Part shown: piece after piece, positions 1-12,390 of the stretch
Layout: the number at the start of each line of letters is the position of its first letter
How positions within the stretch are numbered: the first letter of the stretch is position 1
Origin: Plantago major
Taxonomy: Eukaryota; Streptophyta; Magnoliopsida; Lamiales; Plantaginaceae
Direction of reading: 5' to 3'
Length of the DNA: 64,000 nucleotides
Assembly: GCA_026545765.1 (NCBI GenBank)
Contig: CM048840.1
Span: 43,420,959 to 43,484,958, forward strand
Translations under genes and position numbers: made by a program
The notes under the pieces: model-generated
What the model saw: the letters and a program-made list of their open reading frames with translations, nothing else
Database searches by the model: none
What the model was told of the DNA's origin: nothing

Positions 1-67
1 TTTCAGGCGACTAGTTTTCAGGGTTATAGGTATGAAATGTGCAAGGTCCGCTGTGGCTTCTGTTTAT
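1..67 (-). pseudogene. Possible decayed C-terminal exon of ARPC3
   Basis: On the minus strand a CTCCAG acceptor precedes 67. The following bases give scattered matches to the ARPC3 segment IREETSGRLLSVAY.PN..P: I, S-G, R.L..(Y) and Y.PEN..P. The matches fall in two different frames, and a TAG lies at 13-11. This could be a degenerate last exon, which would make the copy a partly decayed gene, or a chance resemblance at the window edge. The neighbouring exon at 657-926 is intact. Confidence 0.25.
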
Positions 68-656
68 CTGGAGGTGTAAAGAAACCTATCCATGTGAACA
101 TTGAAGTATGCTTGCTGAAAGGTGCAACCGGGTATCCGGAAAGATGCAGGAAAAGAAATCTTTATATTAGGAAAAACCATATTTTATGTATGCTGAGAAA
201 AAACCACTGGAATGCTTATTCTTTCCAGAAGGAAAAACTAGCTTTTCCAAGACTGATCTAACTGCCCCTTTTCTGGATGTTTAATATATCTAATGGACAT
301 ATATTTGTTTTCAGTTTTCCACATAATTACTTCTAGCCATTAGAAAAACATATCCAAACACAATGGTAGTGTAGCCATTTGATTAAATTATTTAAGTAAA
401 AGAGCGAGATGTAGGAAGTGTACTACGTTTATGAATAATAATAATAACAGCATATTTGACCATTCCTGGCCCATGAGGAGTGGAATTGACACTTGCAAAA
501 CCATATAAACACATATGGCAGTAAATTAGAAATGGTCAATTCCAATAATTATTTTTAATTCAATCAGGATACTAATACCGTAATGTGACATAACAACCTT
601 TTTCCATGAAGATAAGTGATAAATCTGATAATAAACTAGTGAGTGATAGTTTTTAC
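68..656. other. Presumed ARPC3 intron or 3' flank, nothing recognised
   Basis: AT-rich sequence downstream of the last clear ARPC3 exon. A 26-nt exon for the LFRNYLKQ segment was looked for on the minus strand and not found. Confidence 0.4.
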
Positions 657-2765
657 CTGCTTCTTTTTCGGACAGGGGAAGAGCAAAAAGTCCTGGAAAA
701 GGGAATCCAGGCTCTCCGGGCACAGGAACCTTTTCCAGTCCCAGATTAATAATGGCTTTGGTTCCTTCAGCCAAAGTTCTGCAGCCTTCAAGCCTCTTTA
801 AAGCAGTATTTATATAGAACGTTAGGTAGATAAGAAGCTTGTCAGCTGAACTTTTGATGTCAAAGTTTCTAAAGAAGACATTTGCACGAAAAAATGTTAT
901 TGCTTCATCCACGATATCGGTGCTATCTGCATTTGAATTGTGCAAATTTTTATAAAAAACTTTTCTAAATATTTCTTGAAGTTTGGCATTAATAAAGTGA
1001 TACTAACCTTGTTCTGAAGCTGGAGCTGGTCCTTTAATGTGGCTTTTTAGGGGTAGTAGAGGGCAACCACACGCTTTAGCAATTTCTGCATCATTGACAA
1101 AACTGGAGTGGTACACCTGTTAGAAAGTTTATTTTCCACTTTTAGACAAAATGTAGATACACTTCCATTTAAAATTTGAGAAGGGAGATGTGATAAGACA
1201 AATATGAAATATATAAGAAACTGTAAGAGAGAGAACACAAATGCACTTTCATATCTTCTCTCATGCATTCATCTGGGAAATAGAAACGGAAACCATTTTT
1301 ACCAATATATAACTCCACCTGGATACTCAAAGTTGTAAATCATACTCAGTCTGAAATTTTGGTCTGATTATGCAATTTAATTGTCTTTGACCAAACATAA
1401 AGAAAAAATGACCAAATATCTGATTCTTTCTAACCATAATAAAAAAATCGATACCAAACAAACTACAAACCCGAAGCCCGGAGGAATCCAAATGTACCAA
1501 AGTTCCAATTAAACAGGTCATTCCATGTTACCTAATTCGTATTATGTCCTATTTGAATATGCAATACGCACTTCCCCTATTCTTACTTTTAATCTGTTTA
1601 CACTAAATTCTCTAATATCACATGTTAATTGGAATTGAAAATAGTAACTTTGAATATTTTCTTTCAAGATCTCCGCATCAGATTGGTTAATTAAAATATG
1701 AAAATGAGTGATAAATTCCGAGCTTAAAAGTATTGGGCTTGAAGTACATAGACCGATCATAAAGTAATGGGAAAATGAGAAATAAATTATTGGGTGAAGA
1801 TTATTGGGCTAGACGAAATAGACCCACCGGAAATATAAATCAACTAGCGTTGCCAATTGCACATACCCCATGTTTTTCATTCGTTTCAAGCTATTATGAT
1901 CTGACTTATCCACGACCTCAGCAAATCAGGTGAGCACCTGTCAACCACTGAATTATCAGCATGTCCAGATGCTGAAGCAAAGATAGTCTACATTTCACTC
2001 ATCTTCAATTAACTTCGATGCAGTATCTCGACATGCCGGTAAATCAATGGTGCACTTGCGTTCAACTGATTTGCGGAGGTTGCAGGTTAGGTTGGAATAG
2101 GTGAAAATGAATGAGAATATGGGGACGGCCTCGGTAGACTTGTGGTGGTAGTGGTTTATCATTCAAGCCCAATAGTCCAAAACCAAAATAATATAAAGAT
2201 AAAGTTCAATGCCCATCTGCCCATCGCTGACCCAGGTTGCAGAACAATCAATTACACTAGAATCGCATAGCAAACATGAATGTATCTTTTAACTCATTTC
2301 TGTATAATTATATCAAGGTTTCCCAAAGAAAGATGAAAGTTTAATGCCCATCACTCTCACCCAGGTTGCAGAAGAATCAATTATAGTAGAAGTGCATAAC
2401 AAACATGAATGTATCTTGTAGCTCATTTCTATATTATTTAAACTTCAAGTACAAGACTGGATTATGATAGTGATAAATATCACAGAAGCCTTGAGAGAAA
2501 TCATAAACAAACACCATGATATCTCAAATCGGAAATTATAGATAAACCATGAACCCAGAATGATCATAAATTTACTAAGAATACGTTCCACACACCGATA
2601 CACAAAATTTGTAATCAACACAGAGCCAATACCACTGAAAATACAACAGACCAGTGATCAGATCTTCCAAAACCGCATAGAAGCACACACCACGAAGAAA
2701 TTAAGCATTGCAACCAAGCAGGTTCACGTGAGAAGACAAGAAACAGATGTAAGAGACCTTACCAT
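657..2765 (-). CDS. ARPC3: Actin-related protein 2/3 complex subunit 3 (ARPC3), 5' three exons
   Basis: ARPC3 (p21-Arc) is a structural subunit of the Arp2/3 complex that nucleates branched actin filaments in the cytoplasm. Three minus-strand exons are clear: 2763-2765 (ATG only, followed by a GTAAGG donor), 1008-1116 (VYHSSF...CGCPLLPLKSHIKGPAP) and 657-926 (TDIVDEAITFFRANVFFRNF... to VPVPGEPGFPFPGLF). Both internal junctions are in phase 1 with GT..AG borders. The sequence agrees closely, from memory, with plant ARPC3 over about 127 residues of the usual ~174. The start is inferred: exon 2 opens with GTG after an acceptor, and the only upstream ATG abutting a strong donor is at 2765. The C-terminal exons (the LFRNYLKQ and KWW..F regions) were not found cleanly; a weak candidate lies at 1-67. 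The rest may be off the window or decayed. Confidence 0.82.
2202..2450. repeat. Diverged direct duplication, about 130-bp period, in ARPC3 intron 1
   Basis: The block from 2202 (AATGCCCATC...CCCAGGTTGCAG...AACATGAATGTATCTT) recurs from 2334 with scattered substitutions. The copies lie in tandem and same orientation within the inferred first intron of ARPC3. No coding signal is seen. Confidence 0.7.
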
Positions 2766-3075
2766 GTCCAAAAACAATCCACCCCAGAAGAGCTGGCTCT
2801 TGTTTCTCTTATTCCCTGCAAAATTGCAATAAATAGCATAGGTCACAAGTTTCCTCATCCCAATAATCACAGACAATAAGTAGTATAGTAGATTGATACT
2901 TTCATGACCTAGCCTATAGTTTTGTAACATTTGAAGGCCTAATTTCTACCAGATAACACAAACAGAAACAAAAAGAGTCAGTTGGGGAATTGTTCTGGAA
3001 TTAGAAGAAAGAAAAGTACAATGAAGTCGAATCTGTTTGATTCATCATCAAAGCAATGACACTTTAGCTGGATCA

Positions 3076-3145
3076 CCAGCAATGATTTATCAGTAGCAAA
3101 ATGAAATGAAATGTACCTACCAGCAATGATTTATCAGTAGCAAAA
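3076..3145. repeat. Short tandem duplication
   Basis: CCAGCAATGATTTATCAGTA occurs twice, about 45 bp apart, followed by AGCAAAA each time. It lies upstream of the inferred ARPC3 start. Confidence 0.75.
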
Positions 3146-3264
3146 AGGCATTGACAATCCTAAACTAACATAATCTGGTAGATTCGGTGGTGGTGGTGAT
3201 TTTTTTGGATTTGGGAAGTTAGGGATATGGATCAACTCATTAATGTTGTGTCGATTTGGGGAGG

Positions 3265-3362
3265 GATTTATTCTTCTCTAATTTAGTGTCGGGACATGTA
3301 TTCCGTCTCTAATTTTCACGACGCCAACTTGCGCAGACTCTTTTTCCGTCGCTAATCCACCA
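3265..3362. mobile_element. Fragment resembling CACTA subterminal repeats
   Basis: Contains TCTCTAATTTAGTGTCGG, CCGTCTCTAATTTT and CCGTCGCTAAT. These match the motif set that fills the ends of the CACTA element at 21766-22969. No terminal CACTA..TAGTG pair was found here, so it is at most a fragment. Confidence 0.35.
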
Positions 3363-3423
3363 GCAGCTAAATTTTATTTTTCATTTTCTATTTCGTTAGT
3401 TAGTAAAGCTATGTAATCTTCAT

Positions 3424-3565
3424 CTAACAATTCATTAATTTCAGTTCAGATTCATTCAGTTCAGTTCTGTCCTATTCATTTCTGCTTAGTTGTTTTTTAT
3501 ACTACAATTCAGTTCAGTTTAGTTTAGTTCAATTTAGATCAATTCAGTTCAAACGAAAATAACAG
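3424..3565. repeat. TTCAGTTCAG-rich repeat, copy 1
   Basis: A stretch dense in TTCAGTTCAG, CAGTTCTG and TTTAGTTCAATT ends in GAAAATAACAGAGCC. The same motif style surrounds the LINE at 30410-30662 and 37570-37617, suggesting one repeat family. From 3566 to 3950 nothing further is recognised. Confidence 0.5.
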
Positions 3566-3949
3566 AGCCTAATAATCAAGTTACGGAATAATAAGTATAT
3601 GATTTATGTCCTACCAGGTTTGATTTTTACGTCTAATAAATACCATTTGATTAAGAAGAGTAGGGGATGTGGTTTGATGAATGATATCATATGAAGCACA
3701 TCATTCATCAAATGTTGCTCCATATTTCCTACACGATCACGACATATCGCCTTAATACATAGAATGAGTTGGTTCTCAACCTCTGAAAGTCTTTCGGATT
3801 TCATCCTTGCTTCTAAGAAAGTGCACGTAACAATACCTCGTACAAGCATCATTGAAAGTCATTGACTAATCCTTCCTTTCTCTTGTTTGATACATAGTCT
3901 GAGTTGTAAAAAAAAGTTGCATAAAATTCATCACTGGACTGCTAGACTG

Positions 3950-4599
3950 TTGAGCTGTGGAGGAAGGCACCAGATAATTCAAAGTGTCTTATTTGCAGTT
4001 CAAAATTACTAGTGCCATGTTTTCATTTTTCCCAAGAAGGTTATGCCAGCAATTGAGGGGATTTATATGGACCGGGATGGCTGGTGATAGTAGGAAAGCA
4101 TTGATTTCTTGGGATAGTATATCTCGACCTAAGATTGAAGGTGGGTTGGGTTGGGTTGGGTTTGGTGCACCTCCCTTCTTGGAACAAAGTCGATCTATCA
4201 CACAGTCAGCTTGGCAAGCTCTGCTACACTAGTTTGGTGTTCCTTTTACACCAAGGTCTTGGGAACATATTGTGATTTCAACTGGGCCTGTTACAAAAGG
4301 GCGCAATCCAAAACATCGGGTGTTTAAGGTGTTAGTTATAGAATTTGTGTATGCGACTTGGGTTGCGCGTAATAAGCTTATTTTTTCTGGGATTCATACT
4401 CATGTTAGTGTTTTACTGCGACATGCAATCCAACAGTATGTGGGTAATGTCTATTGAATCTCAAGTTAGAAGCATTGTGAAGTCGATTGCTTACGCATCC
4501 TAGAGTTTGAGATCTGTTCGTTAGCATTTTTTGGTGTAAGGTTTTTTTCTTTTGTTTGTAATTGAGACGATGTAGTTTGTTTGTCTACTGAGTAAAAAC
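3950..4599 (+). mobile_element. LINE (L1-type) 3' relic
   Basis: The translation contains FPRRLCQQLRGFIWTG.......ISWDSISRPKIEGGLG, the conserved segment after the reverse transcriptase palm in plant LINE ORF2. Further on is a C-terminal piece (ATWVARNKLIFSG). The frame is broken and no endonuclease or catalytic RT motif remains. The piece ends in a T/G-rich 3'-tail-like stretch that abuts the Stowaway MITE at 4602. Confidence 0.7.
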
Positions 4600-4601
4600 T
4601 A

Positions 4602-4854
4602 CTCCATCCATTCTTTTTAAAGGTTTATTATTCGCCATTGTTTAGGTTTGTTTTTAAAAAGTTTAACGTTTCTTTCATTGAAAATCCACTATCTTCACTT
4701 ATTAATTCTTTGATCACTCTCTTTTATACTTTGTCTATTATCTCTCTTACCTTTTCTACTTTCTTTTACTCTTTACCATCTACTTACTACTTTATTCTAT
4801 TTGCTTAAAATTCACACATTACAAATGACAAAACTTGTAAAAGACAGGAGGGAG
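4602..4854. mobile_element. Stowaway-type MITE (253 bp)
   Basis: Terminal inverted repeats CTCCATCCATTC...and GACAGGAGGGAG are flanked by TA at both ends (4600-4601 and 4855-4856). This is the Tc1/mariner Stowaway signature. The AT-rich interior matches the next MITE at 4918. Confidence 0.88.
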
Positions 4855-4917
4855 TATCTTTGTTCCAAAAAGTGGAAGTGAAATATTTGCAATATTAGTA
4901 TGGTACCAAATGTAGTA

Positions 4918-5172
4918 CTCCATCCGTTTCACTAAAACCTTTAATTTTTTTTTCATTTAGGGCGGTTTATTAAAATCTTTACAATTCCTTTCATATAAAT
5001 CTCCCATCTTCAATTATTAATTTTTTAATCACACTCTTTCTTATTTTATCTGTTAGTATTTATTTTACTTTTTACCATTCATTTATTACTTTATTAAAAT
5101 AAAAAAAATTACGCATTCACCTTAAAATTTGTATCAAACTAAATCGTAAAGCTATTTATGAAATTGATGGAG
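4918..5172. mobile_element. Stowaway-type MITE (255 bp)
   Basis: CTCCATCCGTTTCAC at the left and ATTGATGGAG at the right, with TA flanks (4916-4917, 5173-5174). Same orientation and subfamily as the MITE at 4602, with shared interior motifs (CTTCA.TTATTAATT, TTTACCAT). Confidence 0.85.
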
Positions 5173-5204
5173 TATTTTTTAGTAAACACGAAGTCTTTTG
5201 AGAA

Positions 5205-5400
5205 ACGATTTCTAAATATAAATGACCTATGTAAGCAAGAAAACCATCCATGCTAGTATTAATTAAAACGTCTGTAAATACATCTTTTTCTATGAAAAAA
5301 TACAAATGTTGACATCTCAATTAATAACAACGATAATCTTTTTAACAACATAGATACGTTTTTAAATAAATTATCTTATACTAAGACTTACTACTTAAAT
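5205..5400. mobile_element. Diverged copy of the GAGACGG MITE family
   Basis: Matches, in reverse orientation, the interior of the element at 20258-20500 (TATGAAAAA..ACAAATGTTGA, ATTAATAACA, GATAATCTTTTTAACAACATAGAT). The ends are too decayed to define. Confidence 0.5.
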
Positions 5401-5434
5401 GTAAAAGGGAGAAGATGAAAAAAGTAGTAGTAGC

Positions 5435-5466
5435 TTCTAAAAAATAAATAAATAAATAAATAAATA
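5435..5466. repeat. (AAAT)n microsatellite
   Basis: About six AAAT units in tandem, roughly 280 bp upstream of the H+-PPase start codon. Confidence 0.9.
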
Positions 5467-5636
5467 GTAGTAGGAGCCATCCACCTAACCAAAAATCCCT
5501 CCAAACCACACGCAACAAACACCACGGTTTGATTTGTTTGGTTAGTTTTGAACTCCACATAACATAACAACTTGTGAGTAAATTCTTGAATTAGAATAAC
5601 TCCCTACTTTTTCTCACTTCCTCACATTCTCAACTT

Positions 5637-5662
5637 CCTTCTCTTCTTCTTCTTCTTCTTCC
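5637..5662 (+). repeat. (CTT)n tract in the H+-PPase leader
   Basis: A CTT run on the coding strand 90-115 bp before the H+-PPase ATG. It lies in a pyrimidine-rich stretch typical of plant 5' leaders. Confidence 0.75.
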
Positions 5663-5749
5663 TGTCCAATTCTCTTCATTTCGTATTTAATTTCGTTTCA
5701 ATTCTCAATAATAACCGCAAACAACAACAATCATAGTAGAAACTGAAAC

Positions 5750-8700
5750 ATGGGCAACCACACTCTGCTACCAGATATAGGCACCGAAATAATCATCCCT
5801 GTGTGTGCCATAATAGGCATCATCTTCGCACTAGTACAATGGCTCCTCGTTTCCAAAGTCAAGCTCTCTGCCGATAAATCCGACGCCAAAAATGGCTTTG
5901 TTGAGCCACTCATCGAGGAGGAAGATGGCCTCTCTGACACCTCTGTCGTTCGCAAGTGTGCCGACATCCAGTCCGCCATCTCCGAAGGTAGTATTTTTCA
6001 AATTCTGTTTTTTTTTTCCTTAATTTTCAATGCATGGATAATTTGTACTTTATGTTTATGTTCGATTTTTATCTCTACCTGTTTCTGTTTATGATTGTTG
6101 TTAGATTTGTAATTTGTACTTGGTTCGGTGATGTATAGTTCCATGATCAGAGTAGAGTAAATGAATGTACTCCCTCCGTCCCACGCCAGTTGTCCGGTTT
6201 TAACTTTTTCAAAGTTAACAAAATTGAACTTTGACTACGAATTACTCTTGAACCCTAGTGTGGAAATTTTCAATTATATTATATAATGAAAATTTAGGAG
6301 TATATATGTCTGTTCATTGGATAAGGGAAAAATTATATAGAAAAAGGAAGACTATGAGTTTGTGATTCTATGGATTTCTGATTCAGAGTGATGCAGTGGA
6401 GAAATTTGAATGTTTACTTTTCCATGTTTAATTTCTAATATTAAATTTGCCATGCTGTTGTTGTTCTTCTGTGGGCAATTAAGAACCAAAACCAAACCAA
6501 GGCTGGTTTTTTTTGCATTCTCTATGGTATGTGTATGTGAATGTGATGTTTGGTTGTTAAAATAAAGCACTTGCTTTCACTTTTGTCAAGCATTGTGAAG
6601 CCGAGATCTCGTAATGATCTACCTTTTCTTGAAAAAGGAAAAAAAATATTTAGTATTTTTTCTTAGTTGTTGCCACGGGGTTATTATAATGCCGCTAGGG
6701 TCGACACGTGTTTGAGACATGGACTATACTCTTTGGTTCCTTGGTTATGATTTATGTTAGTTAAATCCAAGTGGGATACCATCTAACTTAAATATTTCTG
6801 ATTAGGATGTATCTTAGTTACTTAACCATTGGCCTTGATTACTAACGGCAGTATCTTGTTTACTTAATAATCTTTCCTTTGTGTCTATTTATGCTTATTT
6901 TATATTGGATTTGTAACTAAGTTACTTGGAAAGGGCTACATCCTCTGGCATTAACTTGCTTAATTATTACTCCCTCAGTTTCTTTGCGCGCTCTTACACT
7001 TACCTCTTACACACATTAAGGTGAATGAATAAAAAATTGTCCATGGATCGATTATACTGATACAGTTGGAGAAGGGATGAATAAAGAATTGATAAAGTAC
7101 GAGATAATAGTGGGTAATATAAAGGTCATGAAAAATGCCAAATCTGGACAGGTGTAAAGCTTGTAATAAATTGGAGGGAGTATTATAAGTGAATCCATTT
7201 CTTAACTAAATAGGGTTAATACGATAATGACAACCTGAAGCTGTCATTTAGAATTTTTTGAAGCTTGTATCTATAAGTATATTTAGTCCTGAACCTATCT
7301 AGTTTTTACCATTCATGTCTAGGGACATTGAATTGAAATATATGATTCTGTTGGATTAAGATGATTTCAACTAACCTGAATGTTTCATATCTTATTTGAA
7401 TTTCCTTATGGAATACAGTTACACGATAGGAGGTATGAGGTATGTCAACGTAAAGGTTAGTCCAATATCGTTGAGCTGATAGAGCTACTTATTCTAGAGC
7501 TCTTCAAACTATAGTTCTTGGCAACTGCAATGTGTTATCATCTTTTGAGACTAATGTGACAAGATATTAAACCAACAAAAAGCTCTCCTGGTTTCTGTGT
7601 CATTTTCAATGTTATTCCCTTCACATGCTAATTGTTATTTTACAGGTGCGACATCATTTCTATTCACTGAGTACCAGTATGTTGGTATCTTTATGGTGGC
7701 TTTTGCTGCACTGATCTTCCTTTTCCTTGGCTCGGTGGAGGGATTTAGCACAAAAGACCAGCATTGTACTTATGATAGCAGTAAAATGTGCAAGCCTGCT
7801 CTTGCCACAGCCGTCTTTAGCACTGTATCTTTCGTTCTTGGCACTGTCACATCTGTTGTTTCTGGCTTCCTTGGAATGAAGATTGCCACGTATGCAAATG
7901 CACGCACTACCTTAGAGGCTAGGAAGGGCGTTGGAAAGGCATTTATTGTTGCATTTAGATCTGGAGCAGTAATGGGTTTTCTTCTTGCTGCAAACGGCCT
8001 TCTAGTTCTTTACATCACTATTAACCTGTTCAAGCTGTACTATGGTGATGATTGGGAAGGTCTTTTTGAGGCAATTACTGGTTATGGGCTTGGTGGATCT
8101 TCCATGGCTCTTTTTGGTAGAGTTGGTGGAGGTATCTACACGAAAGCTGCTGATGTAGGAGCTGATCTTGTGGGCAAGGTTGAGAGGAACATTCCAGAGG
8201 ATGACCCCAGGAACCCTGCGGTATGCTCTGATTGAGATTTGAGTTTCTAAGTTTCAGTTAGAACCTAGAACGTTTCCTAATTTCAATTTATTAAGAAATT
8301 CTGACAATATTTTAAAGATATCCGGCCATTCTCTTCTCCAGAGTGTTCTAATCATTTTATCAGGTTTTCAAAATATTCATAGATGTAAGATTTAAAAAAC
8401 TCATGAATTTATGAAATTCAAATTAATGATCAGAATACTTAAAGTCTGGCATAAGGATGTTTGCAACTTCTGACTGCTGGGTTTATCCCGGTAAGAGAAA
8501 GATTTGGTGTTTGCAAAATTAGCTTTCCAGTTTTCTCTACTATTGAAGCTGAAAGGAGAAGCTGGTCTACTCTTCTATTAAAGTTAAACATCTACAAAAA
8601 TTATGTTGCTTTTTTCTCTAATTTATAGTATATTTTGTAAATACCCCAAACCTTGTTTATACTGTTTCTTTTCATGGATCCCGCAATTTCATACAAGCTC

Positions 8701-11568
8701 CAGCTATTCTAGCAACCTCATAGAATTGACTGCTTATCTGACAGGTCATTGCAGATAATGTTGGTGACAATGTTGGAGATATTGCTGGTATGGGATCTGA
8801 CCTTTTTGGCTCGTATGCAGAAGCATCCTGTGCAGCTCTTGTTGTTGCCTCCATTTCATCCTTTGGCATCAATCATGATCTGACTGCCATGATGTTTCCT
8901 CTTCTAGTCAGTTCCGTGGGGATCCTTGTTTGTTTGCTCACCACCTTGTTCGCAACTGATTTCTTTGAGATCAAGGAAGTAAAAGAAATCGAACCAGCTT
9001 TGAAAAATCAACTTATTATCTCCACAGTTTTTATGACAGTAGCAGTAGCTATTGTTAGCTGGGTTGCTCTTCCAGCCTCCTTCACAATCTTCAATTTTGG
9101 AGTTCAAAAAGATGTAAAGAGCTGGTGAGTTAGATCTGGCCATAGCATTTTATTGTGGATTCGCCTTTTTAACATTCTTCGTAATGGCTTTGGTACTTCA
9201 TAAGTAATCATGCCGAAATGTTTTAGCTGTCTCATCCATATCTGCATACGAAGTTTATTCTCTTCCGTCCACACTCGTTATCTTCTACCCTTTTGATGAG
9301 TATGTTTTGATTTTCTTTTTCATGACTCGTTTCTTTCTCTGTCTGTGACATCAGATTTTTCGTTTGCATAAACACATTGCATATCTGTTTCATTTTGTCC
9401 TTCCTCTGGAACTTTTTAGCAACACATGTCTTGATCTTGCAGGCAACTATTCCTTTGCGTTGCTGTTGGATTATGGGCTGGCTTAATCATTGGGTTTGTC
9501 ACGGAATACTATACAAGCAATGCTTACAGGTATTAAGAATACAACTAAATTTATCCAGGTGAAGCAACTTTTGACTGTATTTGAGTGTAACCATCTCTTT
9601 TATTGCTATTTAGTCCTGTGCAAGATGTTGCCGATTCATGCCGTACTGGAGCTGCAACTAATGTCATTTTCGGACTTGCTTTGGGATACAAATCAGTTAT
9701 TATTCCGATTTTCGCGATTGCTGCAAGCATCTTTGTTAGTTTTAGCTTTGCTGCAATGTATGGCGTAGCAGTAGCTGCCCTTGGAATGCTAAGCACCATA
9801 GCTACTGGTTTAGCCATTGATGCATATGGACCCATCAGTGACAATGCTGGGGGTATTGCTGAGATGGCAGGAATGAGCCACACTATCAGAGAGAGGACTG
9901 ATGCCCTTGATGCCGCAGGAAATACCACTGCAGCTATTGGAAAGGTAATAAATTCTTGTATTTAAAGTTCTTGATTCTGAACTCTGCCCGTGTAAGTAAT
10001 ATGGGGGTTCATGATAGTCACAAGTGACCTAACTAATGAGTGTTTGCAATTAACTATTCGGCTTTCTCTAAAATTAATCTTAGATGCACAGGCCGAATTT
10101 ACAAATCTGGGTTTGGGTTGATATGTATAGAAGCTGATTATTGCATGTACTACTTTAACTTGCATACTTTTTGAGCTTCTACTTTAAGCAACACATATAT
10201 TCAACCAGTTTACAGATTCCACTTTTGTCTACCTGTGCTTAATTTCTGTGTTTCAAAAAAAAAAACATAATGCATAAACTACGGCAAATGCTTTCGAAAT
10301 CACTATGTTCTCACTAACTGATGGTTTGCAACCTCTGCAGTTTTGATATGTACTTTTCATGTTTAACAAAAAATGTTCTTGCCTCTGTTCATCAGGGATT
10401 TGCCATTGGGTCTGCTGCTCTCGTTTCCCTTGCTCTTTTTGGTGCATTTGTGAGCCGGGCATCCATCGTAACTGTAGATGTTTTGACCCCAAAAGTTTTT
10501 ATTGGTTTGATTGTTGGTGCCATGCTTCCATACTGGTTCTCAGCCATGACAATGAAGAGTGTGGGTAGTGCAGCTCTGAAAATGGTTGAAGAAGTTCGCC
10601 GTCAATTTAACACCATTCCGGGACTCATGGAGGGCACTACGAAGCCTGACTATGCAACCTGCGTCAAGATCTCCACTGATGCATCTATCAAGGAGATGAT
10701 TCCTCCAGGTGCTCTTGTCATGCTTACCCCCCTTATCGTGGGCATTTTATTTGGTGTGGAGACACTCTCTGGTGTGCTTGCTGGAGCTCTCGTCTCTGGT
10801 GTTCAGGTAATTTTGGTCGATGGTTTAAACCTAATTAGACATTCAACTAAGGTCACTTTGCTTAACTTGTGGATTGCAGAGGCTAGTCAGGATTGTTATA
10901 TCTTGCATTTTATATGGTGGGAGTTACCTTTCCCTTTGATTTCTTTTGAAGTTTTAAGAGTTAGTGCCCACCCACATTTGCACTAAGGTACTGGGATACG
11001 TCTTCATATATGTTACAATATGCTTCGTGAAAAGTAATTTGCCGCTAACTCGAAGAATCCATAATTCAATATGTAAATGGAACATTCCCAGTTGCCCATA
11101 CCTTCATAATGTCTCCCTATACATGATGATCCTGTATCGAAGCAATCTTCGTGCAACTATGCAACGGTCATCTTTTATGGTAAATTGACAAGTCATTTCC
11201 ATACTTTTGTCTTGCAGATCGCAATATCTGCCTCCAACACTGGTGGTGCTTGGGATAATGCCAAGAAATATATTGAGGTACAAGTTAATTTATTTTCTTG
11301 TCTGAAAGAAATACATGTATGTCTTCAGAATATCTCATAATCTTTAATTTTGGTGTATTAGGCCGGTGCTTCAGAGCATGCACGGAGTCTGGGTCCTAAA
11401 GGATCTGATGCACACAAGGCAGCCGTCATTGGAGACACTGTTGGAGACCCTCTGAAGGACACTTCGGGACCATCTCTTAACATTCTCATCAAGCTAATGG
11501 CTGTAGAATCGCTTGTGTTTGCTCCCTTCTTCGCGACCCATGGTGGTGTGCTCTTCAAGATTTTCTAA
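5750..11568 (+). CDS. AVP1: Vacuolar H+-translocating inorganic pyrophosphatase, type I (AVP1-like)
   Basis: Hydrolyses cytosolic pyrophosphate and pumps protons into the vacuole; a K+-stimulated homodimer of about 16 membrane helices. Eight exons: 5750-5987, 7646-8220, 8745-9124, 9443-9529, 9614-9944, 10396-10806, 11218-11277, 11362-11568. All borders are GT..AG, and the 2289 nt give 762 aa, the normal length. The protein agrees almost residue for residue with plant type I enzymes. Landmarks are the EEEDGLSD cytosolic loop near residue 50, [20 protein letters not shown], the substrate loop DVGADLVGK (8152 on), [25 protein letters not shown] spanning the exon 2/3 junction, [18 protein letters not shown] across exons 5/6, and the C-terminal [30 protein letters not shown]. 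The GNTTAAIGK alanine fits a K+-dependent type I enzyme. Intron 1 (1.66 kb) holds MITEs. No damage is seen. Confidence 0.97.
6170..6300. mobile_element. Stowaway-type MITE, one good end, in H+-PPase intron 1
   Basis: Starts CTCCCTCCGTCCCACGCC after TA (6168-6169) and ends near AATTTAGGAG followed by TA. The right inverted repeat is poor, so this end is approximate. It lies inside intron 1 of the pyrophosphatase gene. Confidence 0.6.
6970..7180. mobile_element. Stowaway-type MITE (211 bp) in H+-PPase intron 1
   Basis: CTCCCTCAGTTTCTTTG at the left and AAATTGGAGGGAG at the right form inverted repeats with TA flanks (6968-6969, 7181-7182). It is the second MITE in this intron. Confidence 0.85.
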
Positions 11569-12390
11569 AGTAAGGCGCCCAAGTCGGCTCTTTTCCTCTC
11601 ACCGCCGTTTTGTAATCTCTCTTCCCCTTCAGTGTGTAATCCCGAGTCAAAGTAAGATGGGATCATAAGTTTCTATCCATAGGTGATATGTAGGTTTTGG
11701 GGAATTCTTTTCCATCAAATCTTGCAAAGAGTTTGAAGATCTTTTATATCCTTTTTACCTAGTAAATCATCTGTTTAATGTTCATTAACCCATTTCATTT
11801 TCGTCTCTATTTGTCGAATAGTAATGTGAGGGTCTGAGGGAGTTTAAAGCACAAAGGATGGTCATCTAATTGCCAAACTTGTACTGCTGTAGGTTATTAC
11901 TTATAATTTTAAGTGTAGATTCGGAAAATACTTTTATTGGTTAGGTAGGTCTAGTGTACCTTGTAGTTGGGAATAGCTTGTGCGAGTTAAACTTTTTCTT
12001 TTCAATATATATAGGGTCTTGACCAATTTTTAAAGTGGTGTGGTTGACTGTGACCCGGCCTCTTCTCAGTGTTCAACGGTGGTGCTTCTCTTGTTCAATT
12101 GAGATTTTTAAGATTTACTCTTATAGGGTGTCAAATTGAGTTTTTTTTTTTTTTTTTTAATTTATTGGTCTTGCACCCTTTAAATTAAAAATAATAGTGC
12201 AGTAGCAAGCTAGTCTTGACTTTTTTTTACATTCAACAAACGATAGAATGTTGCTAAGTTTCAGCTTGAGGATTCTCCACCCATCCTCTCATTGCCCTTA
12301 AAGCATCACCCATTGCACCGAAACAACACAACTAGTTTTAGATAAATAGAAAAGCTAATTAAAGGGGAAAAAACGCAGAATAACTGAAAT
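11569..12390. other. H+-PPase 3' region and gap
   Basis: The first ~200 bp should be the pyrophosphatase 3' UTR. A poly-T run lies near 12142-12159. No gene or element is recognised up to 12390. Confidence 0.5.
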
